Of a stretch of 32,586 bases of DNA, positions 1-7,157 are shown one piece after another. Under the pieces are notes generated by a model. It had not been told where the DNA came from and searched no databases. It saw only the letters and a list, made by a program, of their open reading frames with translations. Location of the stretch: positions 1-32,586 of the forward strand of contig JAGQSO010000099.1 of NCBI GenBank assembly GCA_020439505.1. Direction: 5' to 3'. Position 1 is the stretch's first letter, and each line of letters starts with the position of its first letter. This DNA comes from Acidimicrobiales bacterium (GTDB lineage Bacteria > Actinomycetota > Acidimicrobiia > Acidimicrobiales > Iamiaceae). The position numbers and the translations under genes are program-made.

Positions 1-382
1 CGTAGGACAGGTCCTGTTCGAACCCTTCGAAGAGCGCGGCCAGCGCCTCGAGGCGTTCTGCCGCCTCGGCGAGAACGGCGTCGGAGGCGTTGGTTCCCGC
101 CAGCCGCGACGTCAGCAGCCGCGACGCATCGGCCACCCGTTTGAGAGCAACTCGACGGGGCGAAAGCGGGATCGAGCCCGAACGCAACCGCAGGGTCACC
201 ATGGCCAGCCTCTCCGGGTCGCTCTCCTCGACCGGGCGGGGACGCCAGTCGGTGACGGCGGCGAGGCGTTCGGCCCGGGTACGCAGGTCCGAGGTAGCCG
301 CGGTGGCCGCCTCCGGATCCGGCTCTGGGGGCCGGGACACCGCGGAAGGTTCGGTGGGTGGATTGTCGGGTTTGTCGGTCAT
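1..382 (-). CDS. Unrecognised protein, N-terminal part only (runs off the window)
   Basis: An open frame reads from an ATG at 382-380 to the window edge, giving 127 residues that begin MTDKPDNPPTEPS. The first ~40 residues are rich in Pro, Glu and Ala and look disordered. The rest is helical and charged, with LMVTLRLR-like and RRVADASRLLTSRL-like stretches and an Ala/Leu/Glu-rich helix that breaks at the edge. It starts 32 nt after xthA and is probably cotranscribed with it. The helical lead-in resembles what precedes the hotdog domain in some actinobacterial PaaI-type thioesterases, but no hotdog domain is visible here, so that is only a guess. Confidence 0.6.
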   Translation of the reverse strand, partial: MTDKPDNPPTEPSAVSRPPEPDPEAATAATSDLRTRAERLAAVTDWRPRPVEESDPERLAMVTLRLRSGSIPLSPRRVALKRVADASRLLTSRLAGTNASDAVLAEAAERLEALAALFEGFEQDLSY

Positions 383-414
383 GAGGTCTCGACGAAGTGT
401 CGGCGGGTGGACGG

Positions 415-1185
415 TCAGATGTCGAAGTCGATGATCACCGGGGCGTGATCGGAGGGTTGCTGGCCCTTGCGGGCGTTTCGGTCGATGGTGGCGAAACGGA
501 CCTGGCGGGCCAGCGGCGGTGTGGCCAGGACCAGATCGATCCGCATGCCCTGGTGCTTGTGGAAGCTTCCGGCCCGATAGTCCCACCAGCTGTAGAGCGC
601 GGCTTCACCATGCTGCTGGCGGAACGTGTCGACCATCCCCCATTCGACTAGGCGTTCCAAGGCCTCCCGTTCGGCGGCGCTGGTGTGGGTGGCATCGGTG
701 AACCTGGCCGGGTCCCACACGTCGATGTCGGTGGGAGCGATGTTGAAGTCACCCGCCACCACGACCGGCGAGTCGGCCGACTCACTCGCCTTCAGCCTCT
801 CCAGCAGCCTGGCCATCCAGTCCAGCTTGTAGCGGTAGTGGTCGTGGTCCAGGGCACGGCCGTTGGGCACGTATGCGCTGGCCACCCGGACCCCTCCACA
901 GGTAGCCCAGACGAGGCGGGCCTCGGGGTCAGGGGCGTCGGGACCGAACCCGCACACGACGTCGTCGATGCCCAGACGCGAGAGAACGGCGACGCCGTTC
1001 CACCGGCCCTCGCCGTGGTGAACGCTGTCGTAGCCGAGGGCCTGGAAGGCGAGGGCCGGAAACGCTCCGTCGGCGAGCTTGGTCTCCTGGAGGCACACCA
1101 CATCGGGCGCGACATCGACCAGCCAGCTCTCCACCCTTTCCATCCGGGCGTTGAGAGAGTTCACGTTCCAAGTCGCGAGGCGCAC
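415..1185 (-). CDS. xthA: Exodeoxyribonuclease III (AP endonuclease)
   Basis: Mg-dependent endonuclease/exonuclease/phosphatase-fold enzyme that cleaves DNA at abasic sites and removes 3' blocking groups in base-excision repair. The 256-aa protein shows the family motifs in order: ATWNVNSL at the N-terminus, LQETK with the metal-binding Glu, YVPNG, GDFNIAP, RIDLVL and the C-terminal SDHAP with the catalytic Asp-His. Length matches the family. The GTG at 1185 is preferred because the protein then begins VRLATWNVNS, as relatives do, and because TAGGGT (1198-1193) lies 7 nt upstream. An ATG two codons earlier (1191) is the alternative. The frame stays open further upstream, but only through a dispersed repeat, so that extension is rejected. 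Confidence 0.95.
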   Translation of the reverse strand: MRLATWNVNSLNARMERVESWLVDVAPDVVCLQETKLADGAFPALAFQALGYDSVHHGEGRWNGVAVLSRLGIDDVVCGFGPDAPDPEARLVWATCGGVRVASAYVPNGRALDHDHYRYKLDWMARLLERLKASESADSPVVVAGDFNIAPTDIDVWDPARFTDATHTSAAEREALERLVEWGMVDTFRQQHGEAALYSWWDYRAGSFHKHQGMRIDLVLATPPLARQVRFATIDRNARKGQQPSDHAPVIIDFDI

Positions 1186-1192
1186 CACCATG

Positions 1193-1198
1193 ACCCTA
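1193..1198 (-). promoter_or_regulatory. -10 hexamer TAGGGT, leaderless xthA
   Basis: TAGGGT ends 7 nt before the GTG of xthA, so transcription should begin at or next to the start codon. No Shine-Dalgarno is present. The hexamer lies at the edge of repeat copy A, and TGGACC inside the repeat, 15 nt upstream, could act as a weak -35. Confidence 0.55.
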
Positions 1199-1206
1199 GG
1201 CCCCCT

Positions 1207-1295
1207 GCGGATAGGTCCAGTCCTCATCGCTGCAAGGGTGATCAGACCGAGGCTTCGCCTCGGCTTGACCATGCCGTGCTGATGGGTCGGCTCGC
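1207..1295 (+). repeat. Dispersed 89-nt repeat, copy A
   Basis: First of three full-length copies of an 89-nt intergenic element (others at 17260-17348 and 19025-19113). It begins GCGGATAGGTCCAG and ends ATGGGTCGGCTCGC. It contains the perfect palindrome CCGAGGC-TTC-GCCTCGG and a second short CCAT...ATGG pair. By hand alignment, 82 of 89 positions match copy C, with no gaps. Mismatches do not follow a three-base rhythm, so it looks non-coding. It lies between xthA and the NYN-family gene, both on the minus strand. Confidence 0.9.
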
Positions 1296-1366
1296 TCCTT
1301 AGCGGTCGTTCCTCAATCCGATCGCAGACGCCACGACCGGCGGGTCGGTTACCGGGACCAACCCAG

Positions 1367-1404
1367 CACCGGTGGGAGGGCGCAGCCGCACCTTCCCACC
1401 GGTG
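1367..1404 (-). terminator. Hairpin terminator after the NYN/histone-tail gene
   Basis: CACCGGTGGGA (1367-1377) and TCCCACCGGTG (1394-1404) pair perfectly over 11 bp, and the stem extends by three more pairs if one G-U is allowed. It starts 23 nt past the stop codon. There is no U-tract on the minus strand, so it may instead be a stabilising or Rho-assisted 3' hairpin. Confidence 0.6.
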
Positions 1405-1427
1405 TCAGTTCGAGGAGGCGAGCTGAC

Positions 1428-1794
1428 TCAGCGAGCCTTCTTGGCCGGAGCCTTCTTCGCGGGAGCAGCCTTCTTGGCCGGAGCCTTCTTCGCGGGAGCA
1501 GCCTTCTTGGCCGGAGCCTTCTTGGCCGGAGCGGCCTTCTTGGCCGGAGCCTTCTTCGCAGGAGCAGCCTTCTTGGCCGGAGCCTTCTTGGCCGGAGCCT
1601 TCTTCGCGGGAGCAGCCTTCTTGGCCGGAGCAGCCTTCTTGGCCGGAGCAGCCTTCTTGGCCGGAGCGGCCTTCTTGGCCGGAGCGGCCTTCTTGGCCGG
1701 AGCCTTCTTCGCGGGAGCAGCCTTCTTCGCGGGCGCGGCCTTCTTGGCCGGAGCGGCCTTCTTGGCTGGGGCCTTCTTGGCTGGGGCCTTCTTG
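1428..1794 (-). repeat. Tandem 15/18-nt coding repeat ([11 protein letters not shown])
   Basis: Twenty-one units alternate irregularly between 15 nt and 18 nt: nine five-residue and twelve six-residue units, followed by a final KKAR. Neighbouring units are nearly identical in DNA. The array is therefore likely to change length by slippage or recombination. Confidence 0.9.
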
Positions 1795-1805
1795 CTTGCT
1801 GCCAT
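1428..1805 (-). CDS. Possible independent histone H1-like Lys/Ala/Pro protein (internal start)
   Basis: Inside the NYN gene and in its frame, an ATG at 1805-1803 is preceded by GAGGAGG with 8 nt between, the best Shine-Dalgarno seen in the window. Initiation here would give a 125-aa protein, MAAS followed by 21 KKAPA or KKAAPA units and KKAR. It is extremely basic, of low complexity and has no other domain. Such proteins bind DNA non-specifically in other bacteria. The alternative is that the site is coincidental and the repeat acts only as the C-terminal tail. The site falls exactly at the domain border, which favours use. Confidence 0.5.
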   Translation of the reverse strand: MAASKKAPAKKAPAKKAAPAKKAAPAKKAAPAKKAPAKKAAPAKKAAPAKKAAPAKKAAPAKKAAPAKKAPAKKAPAKKAAPAKKAPAKKAAPAKKAPAKKAAPAKKAPAKKAAPAKKAPAKKAR

Positions 1806-2897
1806 GCTGGGTGCCTCCTCGGCGGGTTGTTGTCCCCCAACGGGGGATCCGTCTTGTTGACGGGCAGATGCCGAGTTGGTCACCTCGTCGGACACGACCA
1901 CACCAGGAAGTGCGACGTCGATCCCCCGGAGCGGGGTGTCGAAGGCGGTGACGACGAAGGTTCGTACCTCACCGACGGTCAAGACCTCACGGGCCTTGGT
2001 CGGAGCGGGACTAGCCATCGCCCTCAGCGGGATGTAGCAGCTGGCACCGCCTGCCGTGACGGCGTAGGCACCATGCGATGAGAACCGTTCCACCGTTGCC
2101 TCGACCTCCGAACCAACGGGGTACTCGGCCACGAAGGCCAAGAACGGCATCGGTTCGTTGATCGGGTTGGCCGGCTTGGACGCCGAGCGCTTCTTGCGGT
2201 TGCGGGAGGAGCCCGATTGACCGGCGCCCGCTCCGGTGGACGCGCCACCCATGGCCGCAGATCCACCGGCGGTACCCCTACCCCCGTTGGGCCCGGTCTT
2301 GGCCGGGGCCGATTTGGCCTTCGCCTTGGCCGCCGAGCCGCGTGCCGCTCTAAGGATGCTGTCGCGGTCGGGAACCGGCGGCGGACCCAGCGGAACCCCG
2401 CTGACGGTCGGACCGTCCGCGGCGCCTCGGCCCGAACGACGACCTCCTCGCGCTTCGCGCACGGCGCGCTTGCTGGTCGGGCCTCTCACCGGGGTGCGCA
2501 TGACGAACACCCACCCGACCGCCGGCACCGGCTTTCCGCCGATCAGTCGACCTTCGTCGAAGAGCCACTCATAGGTGCCGTGGAACTCTTGGAAAGAGTC
2601 GTTGGAGAAGATCGTTGCGCCGGTCTTGTCGGCGATCTGGAGAACGAACGCGTCGCCTCGACCGATCGCACCCGCCGGGGGCGTCACCAATTCGCTGTTG
2701 ACGATGCCCGCGTCGAAGGCTTCCTTCTCTGAGGGGTCGATCCGGTGACCGAACGTCGCGTCGACCACCACGGTGAGTTTCAGGTCGGCGCCGTACTCCT
2801 CGAGGAACGAGCGAACCGCCTCGTCCAACTGGGCGAGGCTCGGCGCCGTGCGGCCCTCGGTTGCGATGTTCGATCCGTCGACGACGACGTGGGTCAT
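1428..2897 (-). CDS. NYN-domain ribonuclease with S1 domain and long Lys-Ala-Pro tail
   Basis: 489 aa in three parts. Residues ~1-135 are a Zc3h12a-like NYN/PIN RNase domain: [12 protein letters not shown] holds the first metal-binding Asp, and [19 protein letters not shown] and SNDSFQEF follow. Residues ~136-248 are a basic, Gly/Ser/Ala-rich linker. Residues ~259-335 look like an S1 RNA-binding domain ([20 protein letters not shown], then a GIDVALPG end). Residues 365-489 are 21 [11 protein letters not shown] units closed by KKAR, like the tails of mycobacterial HupB or histone H1. Inferred role: an RNA-cleaving enzyme held on RNA or the nucleoid by its tail. The start is uncertain: ATGs at 2912, 2903 and 2897 are in frame, and 2897 gives the typical short lead into VVVDGSN. 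No ribosome site is clear. Confidence 0.85.
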   Translation of the reverse strand: MTHVVVDGSNIATEGRTAPSLAQLDEAVRSFLEEYGADLKLTVVVDATFGHRIDPSEKEAFDAGIVNSELVTPPAGAIGRGDAFVLQIADKTGATIFSNDSFQEFHGTYEWLFDEGRLIGGKPVPAVGWVFVMRTPVRGPTSKRAVREARGGRRSGRGAADGPTVSGVPLGPPPVPDRDSILRAARGSAAKAKAKSAPAKTGPNGGRGTAGGSAAMGGASTGAGAGQSGSSRNRKKRSASKPANPINEPMPFLAFVAEYPVGSEVEATVERFSSHGAYAVTAGGASCYIPLRAMASPAPTKAREVLTVGEVRTFVVTAFDTPLRGIDVALPGVVVSDEVTNSASARQQDGSPVGGQQPAEEAPSMAASKKAPAKKAPAKKAAPAKKAAPAKKAAPAKKAPAKKAAPAKKAAPAKKAAPAKKAAPAKKAAPAKKAPAKKAPAKKAAPAKKAPAKKAAPAKKAPAKKAAPAKKAPAKKAAPAKKAPAKKAR

Positions 2898-3005
2898 GGC
2901 CATGTCGTGCATCAGTCAAGCAGCTACGCCAAGTTCGGGGAGGGATACAGCCGGAGGCAGTCCCACGATCCGCGGTTTTCGGTGAGCTGCGGCCGAGAGA
3001 CCGCG

Positions 3006-5681
3006 CTACTTCGCTTCGGCCCAACTGGCGCCGAAGGAGAGGTTCACCTCCAGCGGTACCCGCAGATCGGCGGCTCCGCGCATCACGTCGAGGGTCAGTT
3101 CCGCCACTGCGTCGCGTTCGTCGGGGGGTACCTCGAGGATCACCTCGTCGTGCACCTGGAGCACGAGCCGACTCCGGTTGGCACCGTGTGACAACCGGGC
3201 GTCGAGTCGGACCAGAGCGACCTTGAAGATGTCGGCCGCCAAACCCTGGATGCCCGCGTTCATGGCCTGGCGTTCACCCGCCTGACGAATGCCGCGGTTG
3301 GTCGAGGCCAGCTCGGGGATCGGGCGGCGACGGCCGAACAAGGTCTCGGTGTAGCCCCTCTCACGGGCTTCGGCCACGGTCCGTTCCATGTACTGCTTCA
3401 CCGCCGGGAACGCCTCGAAGTAGGCATCGAGGATCTCGGCCGCCTCACCCCTCGAGATGTTCAACCTGGAAGCCAGACCGTAGGCCTCCATCCCGTAGGC
3501 CAGCCCGTAGGAGACCATCTTGGCCTTGGCTCGCTGACCACCGTCGACCTCCTCGGGGGAGACGTGGAACACCCGGGCCGCGGTGGCGGTGTGGATGTCG
3601 TCGCCGGCTTCGAAGGCGGCGATGAGCCCTGGGTCCTCGGCCAGGTGGGCGATGCAGCGCAGCTCGATCTGGTTGTAATCGGCGACGAGGAGCGTGAACC
3701 CGTCCGCCGGCACGAATGCCCTCCGGAAGGCCTTGCCTTCCTCCGAACGCACCGGGATGTTGTGGAGGTTCGGGGCATCAGAGGACAGGCGACCGGTTCG
3801 CGCCACGGTCTGGTTGAAGGTGGCGTGGATCCTCCCGTCGGATCCGATCTCGGCCAGCAGCCCCTCCCCGTAGGTGGAGCGCAGCTTCTCGACCTCGCGG
3901 TAGCGAAGGAGGTGGTCGATGATCGGGTGCTGGCCCTGGAGCTTCTCGAGGGACGCCGCGTCGGTGGAGTAACCGGTCTTGGTCTTCTTGGTGGGGGTCA
4001 GCCCGAGCTTGTCGAACAGGACGGTCCGCAACTGGGGGGTCGAGTTGACGTTGAAGCTCTCGCCGGCGTCCTCCTGGATGCGGGCGGCCAGATCCTTCAC
4101 CTCGGCGGTGAACCGATCGTTGAGGTCCTGGAGTTCGGCCCGGTCGACGCCCACCCCGAGGTGCTCCATACGGGCCAGCACCGCCACCAGCGGGGTCTCG
4201 ATCTCATCGTTCAGGGCCCGCAGGCCTTGAGCTGACAACGCATCTCGGATCGGGCCGACCAGCCGGGCCACCGCAAGGGCGGTCCGGCACGACGCCAGTG
4301 AGTCGTCGGTCGAGTCGCCGGCGAGATCGAGCTGGCCCTCCGGCGCAGCAGTCGCGTCGGGAAGCTCGAGGCGGGCATAGCGCACCAGTACGTCGCCGAT
4401 CGAGTAGCGGGTCTCGGCGGGGTCGAGGAGGTATGCCGCCAACATGGTGTCCAGGGCCAGAGTCGGCAGGGGCCGCTCGGGGTCGTCGTCCAGCAACGCC
4501 CTGAAGAACGCCTTGGCTCCATGGGCGGCGACCGGTCGCGCCCCCAACAGCGCGTCGAGGGCGTTCCGCACCGTCCCCTCCCCCAACAGATCCCCGGGGA
4601 TCCATGCGACATCGCCCGCTTCGTCGTCGATCACCGCGGCCAGGCCGGCCAGCGGACTACGGCCGTCGGCGCCCTGCCAGCTGACGGCAATGGCGACCGG
4701 ACCGGACCCCTCCGTCAACCGGGTGAGCACATCGACGGCCGCCGCCGCCGATGTGGCGGCAGAGGGCTCGGCCTCGATCACCTCGTTGCCACTCGGTGGC
4801 GCCCCGAGGTCCTGACCCAGCGCCTCGGACAGCCGGTCGTAGAGGGACCGGAACTCCAAGAAGTCGAACAGTTCCCGCAGCTCCTCGGTGTCGGGCACCG
4901 GGTAGCCGAGGTCGTCGAGCCCCACCGGCAGCTCGACATCTCGAACCAGCTCCATCAGCCGGACGTTGCGCCGGGCCTGGTCTTGGTTCTCCTCCAGGTT
5001 CTGGCGGAGCTTGGGCGTCTGCTCGGCGGTGTGGGCGAAGATCCCGTCGAGGTCGCCGTAAGCGTTGACCAACTTCGCCGCCGTCTTCTCGCCCACGCCG
5101 GGGACACCGGGCAGGTTGTCCGAGGTGTCCCCCCGGAGGGCTGCGTACTGCACGTACTGGCGAGGCTGCACCCCGGTCCTCTCGACGATTCCGGCCTCGT
5201 CGTAGAGGGCGTAGTCCGAGACGCCGCGCTTGTTGTAGAGGACCTTGACGTGGGGGTCCTCCACCAACTGGTAGGCATCCCGGTCGCCGGTGACGATGAT
5301 GACGTCGTCACCCCGGTCACGGGCGTGGGTGGCCAGCGTGGCGATGATGTCGTCGGCCTCGATCCCCGCCATGTCGACCGCGGTCACCCCGAGGGTGTCC
5401 ACCACCTGGCGCACCAGCGCCATCTGCTGACGCAAGATGTCGGGTGCCGCCTCCCGCTGGGCCTTGTACTCGGGGTTCTCCCGATGCCGGAACGTCGGTT
5501 CTGGCCGGTCGAAGGCCACCGCCACCGCATCGGGCCGGTGGTCGCGCACCAGGTTGATGAACATCGACGTGAACCCGTACACGGCGTTGGTGACCTGACC
5601 TGACGCAGTCACCAGATCGGTGGGAAGAGCGTGGAACGCCCGGTAGGTCAGGGAGTTTCCGTCGATGAGCATGAACCGCAT
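3006..5681 (-). CDS. polA: DNA polymerase I
   Basis: 891-aa family A polymerase for Okazaki-fragment processing and repair gap filling. Residues ~1-290 are the 5' nuclease (LIDGNSLTYRAFHAL, AGIEADDIIA, GDRDAYQL, GVPGVGEKTA). Residues ~310-480 sit where proofreading 3'-5' exonuclease would be, but the Asp-x-Glu metal site is replaced by VAIAVSW, so proofreading is probably lost, as in other actinobacterial Pol I. The polymerase part has motif A DYNQIELR (~665), the O-helix RAKAKMVSYGLAYG (~715) and motif C VHDEV (~844). The O-helix has Tyr where E. coli has Phe762, a change known to relax discrimination against dideoxynucleotides. ATG 5681 is chosen over 5705: the protein then begins MRFMLIDGNS, and TACGAT lies 9 nt upstream. 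Confidence 0.97.
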   Translation of the reverse strand: MRFMLIDGNSLTYRAFHALPTDLVTASGQVTNAVYGFTSMFINLVRDHRPDAVAVAFDRPEPTFRHRENPEYKAQREAAPDILRQQMALVRQVVDTLGVTAVDMAGIEADDIIATLATHARDRGDDVIIVTGDRDAYQLVEDPHVKVLYNKRGVSDYALYDEAGIVERTGVQPRQYVQYAALRGDTSDNLPGVPGVGEKTAAKLVNAYGDLDGIFAHTAEQTPKLRQNLEENQDQARRNVRLMELVRDVELPVGLDDLGYPVPDTEELRELFDFLEFRSLYDRLSEALGQDLGAPPSGNEVIEAEPSAATSAAAAVDVLTRLTEGSGPVAIAVSWQGADGRSPLAGLAAVIDDEAGDVAWIPGDLLGEGTVRNALDALLGARPVAAHGAKAFFRALLDDDPERPLPTLALDTMLAAYLLDPAETRYSIGDVLVRYARLELPDATAAPEGQLDLAGDSTDDSLASCRTALAVARLVGPIRDALSAQGLRALNDEIETPLVAVLARMEHLGVGVDRAELQDLNDRFTAEVKDLAARIQEDAGESFNVNSTPQLRTVLFDKLGLTPTKKTKTGYSTDAASLEKLQGQHPIIDHLLRYREVEKLRSTYGEGLLAEIGSDGRIHATFNQTVARTGRLSSDAPNLHNIPVRSEEGKAFRRAFVPADGFTLLVADYNQIELRCIAHLAEDPGLIAAFEAGDDIHTATAARVFHVSPEEVDGGQRAKAKMVSYGLAYGMEAYGLASRLNISRGEAAEILDAYFEAFPAVKQYMERTVAEARERGYTETLFGRRRPIPELASTNRGIRQAGERQAMNAGIQGLAADIFKVALVRLDARLSHGANRSRLVLQVHDEVILEVPPDERDAVAELTLDVMRGAADLRVPLEVNLSFGASWAEAK

Positions 5682-5690
5682 AGGCCCCCG

Positions 5691-5696
5691 ATCGTA
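5691..5696 (-). promoter_or_regulatory. -10 hexamer TACGAT before polA
   Basis: TACGAT lies 9 nt before the polA ATG at 5681, implying no leader or one of 2-3 nt. No Shine-Dalgarno is visible. Confidence 0.4.
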
Positions 5697-5724
5697 GGAG
5701 CGCACCGTGCGGTCGCTTCGATCC

Positions 5725-6015
5725 TTACGACACCGGAAGGTATTCGCAGAGGTAGGCGGTGGGTCCGGCCACCTTCAGGTCGAATGCGCTCGACCCCTCG
5801 ACCTCGAACACCGACCCGGCTGGGTGGGTGTCCCAGGTGTCCTGGCCCGGCTGACGGACAACAAGCTCCCCGTGGACGACGGTGACCCGCTCGGGGGCGT
5901 CGGTTCCGAAGTGGTAGTCACCCGGAAGCATCACCCCGGCGGTGAACCGGTTGCCATCTTCGAAGCCCAGGCTCTGAACGGTGCCGTCGAAATAGGTGTT
6001 GTGGGAGAGCGACAT
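5725..6015 (-). CDS. ppnP: Pyrimidine/purine nucleoside phosphorylase (PpnP/YaiE family)
   Basis: 96-aa single-domain cupin of the DUF1255 family. The E. coli member splits a broad range of nucleosides with phosphate. The whole protein lines up with the family: NTYFDGTVQSLGFE at the start, GVMLPGDYHFGTDAPERVTVVHGEL, AGSVFEV and the end LCEYLPVS. Length is normal. It lies between pdtaR and polA on the same strand, 43 nt before the polA start, and may be cotranscribed with either. There is no clear ribosome site; GAACCT six nt upstream is only a weak -10. Confidence 0.9.
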   Translation of the reverse strand: MSLSHNTYFDGTVQSLGFEDGNRFTAGVMLPGDYHFGTDAPERVTVVHGELVVRQPGQDTWDTHPAGSVFEVEGSSAFDLKVAGPTAYLCEYLPVS

Positions 6016-6111
6016 GGGGGCAGGTTCGCACAGGCGACCCCGCCCGAGCCACCGGAGCCCGTAGGCAGGTGTGGGTCGCCGCTCGATGCGGCTGACCGCT
6101 CGCCCGGTTCC

Positions 6112-6690
6112 TCAGGAGGGTTGGAGGTCCCCGTCGAGCACCCGCTGGGCGATGTCGCGCATGGTCGCCCGTTCCTTCATGGCGGTCTTTTGGATGAAGG
6201 CGAAGGCATCGGCTTCGGACATGGCGTTCGCATCCATGAGCTGTCCCTTGGCCCGGTCGACGAGCTTGCGGGTCTCCAGTTGTTCCTCGAGCGAGGTCGC
6301 TTGTTCGTGCAGGGCCTTCATCTCGCGGAACCGGCCCAGGGCCACCTCGATGGCGGGGAACAGGTCGGACTTCTGGAACGGCTTGACCAGGTAGGCGAGC
6401 GCCCCGGCGTCTCGGGCCCGTTCGATCAGGTCGCGCTGGGAGAAGGCGGTCAGGATCAGCACCGCCGACCAGCGCTCACCAGCTATCTCGCGGGCCGCGC
6501 TGATCCCGTCCATCCCCGGCATCTTGATGTCGAGGATGGCGACGTCGGGCCGGTGCTCCCGCACCAGGTCCACCGCCTCGTCGCCCCGGCCGGTCTCGGC
6601 CACGACTTCATAGCCCTCTTCTTCGAGGGTTTCCTTGAGGTCGAGGCGGATGATGGCCTCGTCCTCTGCGATCACTACACGGGTGGGCAC
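6112..6690 (-). CDS. pdtaR: ANTAR-domain response regulator (PdtaR-like antiterminator)
   Basis: 192 aa. Residues 1-~120 form a receiver domain: acidic pair in VIAEDEAIIR, phosphoacceptor Asp in DVAILDIKMPGMDG, Thr in ILTAFSQ and Lys in LVKPF. A short coiled coil (~125-140) leads to a C-terminal ANTAR domain (RKLVDRAKGQLMDANAMSEADAFAFIQKTAMKERATMRDIAQ). ANTAR proteins bind paired hexaloop hairpins in mRNA and prevent termination. In M. tuberculosis the homologue Rv1626, partner of the kinase PdtaS, also lies near polA. No kinase is in this window. Start is GTG 6690, with GGAGAG five nt upstream; this is one of few genes here with a clear ribosome site. Confidence 0.9.
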   Translation of the reverse strand: MPTRVVIAEDEAIIRLDLKETLEEEGYEVVAETGRGDEAVDLVREHRPDVAILDIKMPGMDGISAAREIAGERWSAVLILTAFSQRDLIERARDAGALAYLVKPFQKSDLFPAIEVALGRFREMKALHEQATSLEEQLETRKLVDRAKGQLMDANAMSEADAFAFIQKTAMKERATMRDIAQRVLDGDLQPS

Positions 6691-6736
6691 CGTTGCTCTC
6701 CAGTGTTTGGGGTTTGAGGGTTGGTACGTGGATTGG

Positions 6737-7030
6737 TCAGGGGGCGGAGGCCACCAGCCGGTCCAGCAGGTCGTTCTGAGTGTGGTCCAGCTCGGCTAGT
6801 TCCGCCACAAGGGCGTCGCGGTGGCGTTGCATGGCGTCGGCGTGACGTTGGGCCTCGTGGTGGTCCTGGCCGGCCAGCGGCGTCTCCGAAACCAAGGCCC
6901 GGATCCGGGCATCGTCGGCGTCGTCGACGAGCTGGGCGAGTTGCTCCTCGACCACCGAGAGCTCGCGGCCGACCTGTTTCATTCTTTCCGACACGTCGCG
7001 GAGGCGTCGTTCGATCAGGTTCCGACCCAC
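6737..7030 (-). CDS. Small coiled-coil protein, unknown function
   Basis: 97 aa, starting VGRNLIERRLRDVSERMKQV and continuing as a nearly unbroken heptad-rich helix with many Glu, Gln, Arg and Asp residues, interrupted around DDADDARIRALVSETPL. It has no Cys and no transmembrane segment. No function is recognised. The GTG at 7030 is chosen because TAGACT (7043-7038) lies exactly 7 nt upstream; longer versions would run through the promoter. It precedes pdtaR by 46 nt on the same strand and is divergent from malQ. Confidence 0.75.
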   Translation of the reverse strand: MGRNLIERRLRDVSERMKQVGRELSVVEEQLAQLVDDADDARIRALVSETPLAGQDHHEAQRHADAMQRHRDALVAELAELDHTQNDLLDRLVASAP

Positions 7031-7037
7031 GGTGTCG

Positions 7038-7043
7038 AGTCTA
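7038..7043 (-). promoter_or_regulatory. -10 hexamer TAGACT, leaderless coiled-coil gene
   Basis: TAGACT is followed by 7 nt and the GTG start. It decides the start choice for this gene. Confidence 0.55.
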
Positions 7044-7157
7044 GGTCTGCACCGCTCGGGCACTCGACCCCCTCGAGCATCAGGCGACGGCGACCACGGT
7101 CGACGCCTGCCGGTACATCGAGGAGCAGCGAGCACGGCCGTGGGCCACGATGGATCG

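Noticed and set aside
1197..1272. N-terminal extension of XthA (27-29 extra residues)
   Set aside because: The extension is encoded by repeat copy A, which is present elsewhere outside genes, and the family start motif begins at the later GTG.
1428..1794. Regular direct repeats as a possible CRISPR or minisatellite
   Set aside because: Units are 15 or 18 nt, contiguous without spacers and fully in frame with the protein.
1372..1860. Plus-strand open frame with repeated hydrophobic [10 protein letters not shown] units, looking like a membrane or silk-like repeat protein
   Set aside because: It is the exact antisense of the [11 protein letters not shown] tail; the repeats come from the Lys and Ala codons of the real gene, and it has no start signal.
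4521..5603. 360-residue plus-strand open frame antisense to polA
   Set aside because: It lies wholly within polA, has a composition expected from the complementary strand of GC-rich codons and shows no domain.
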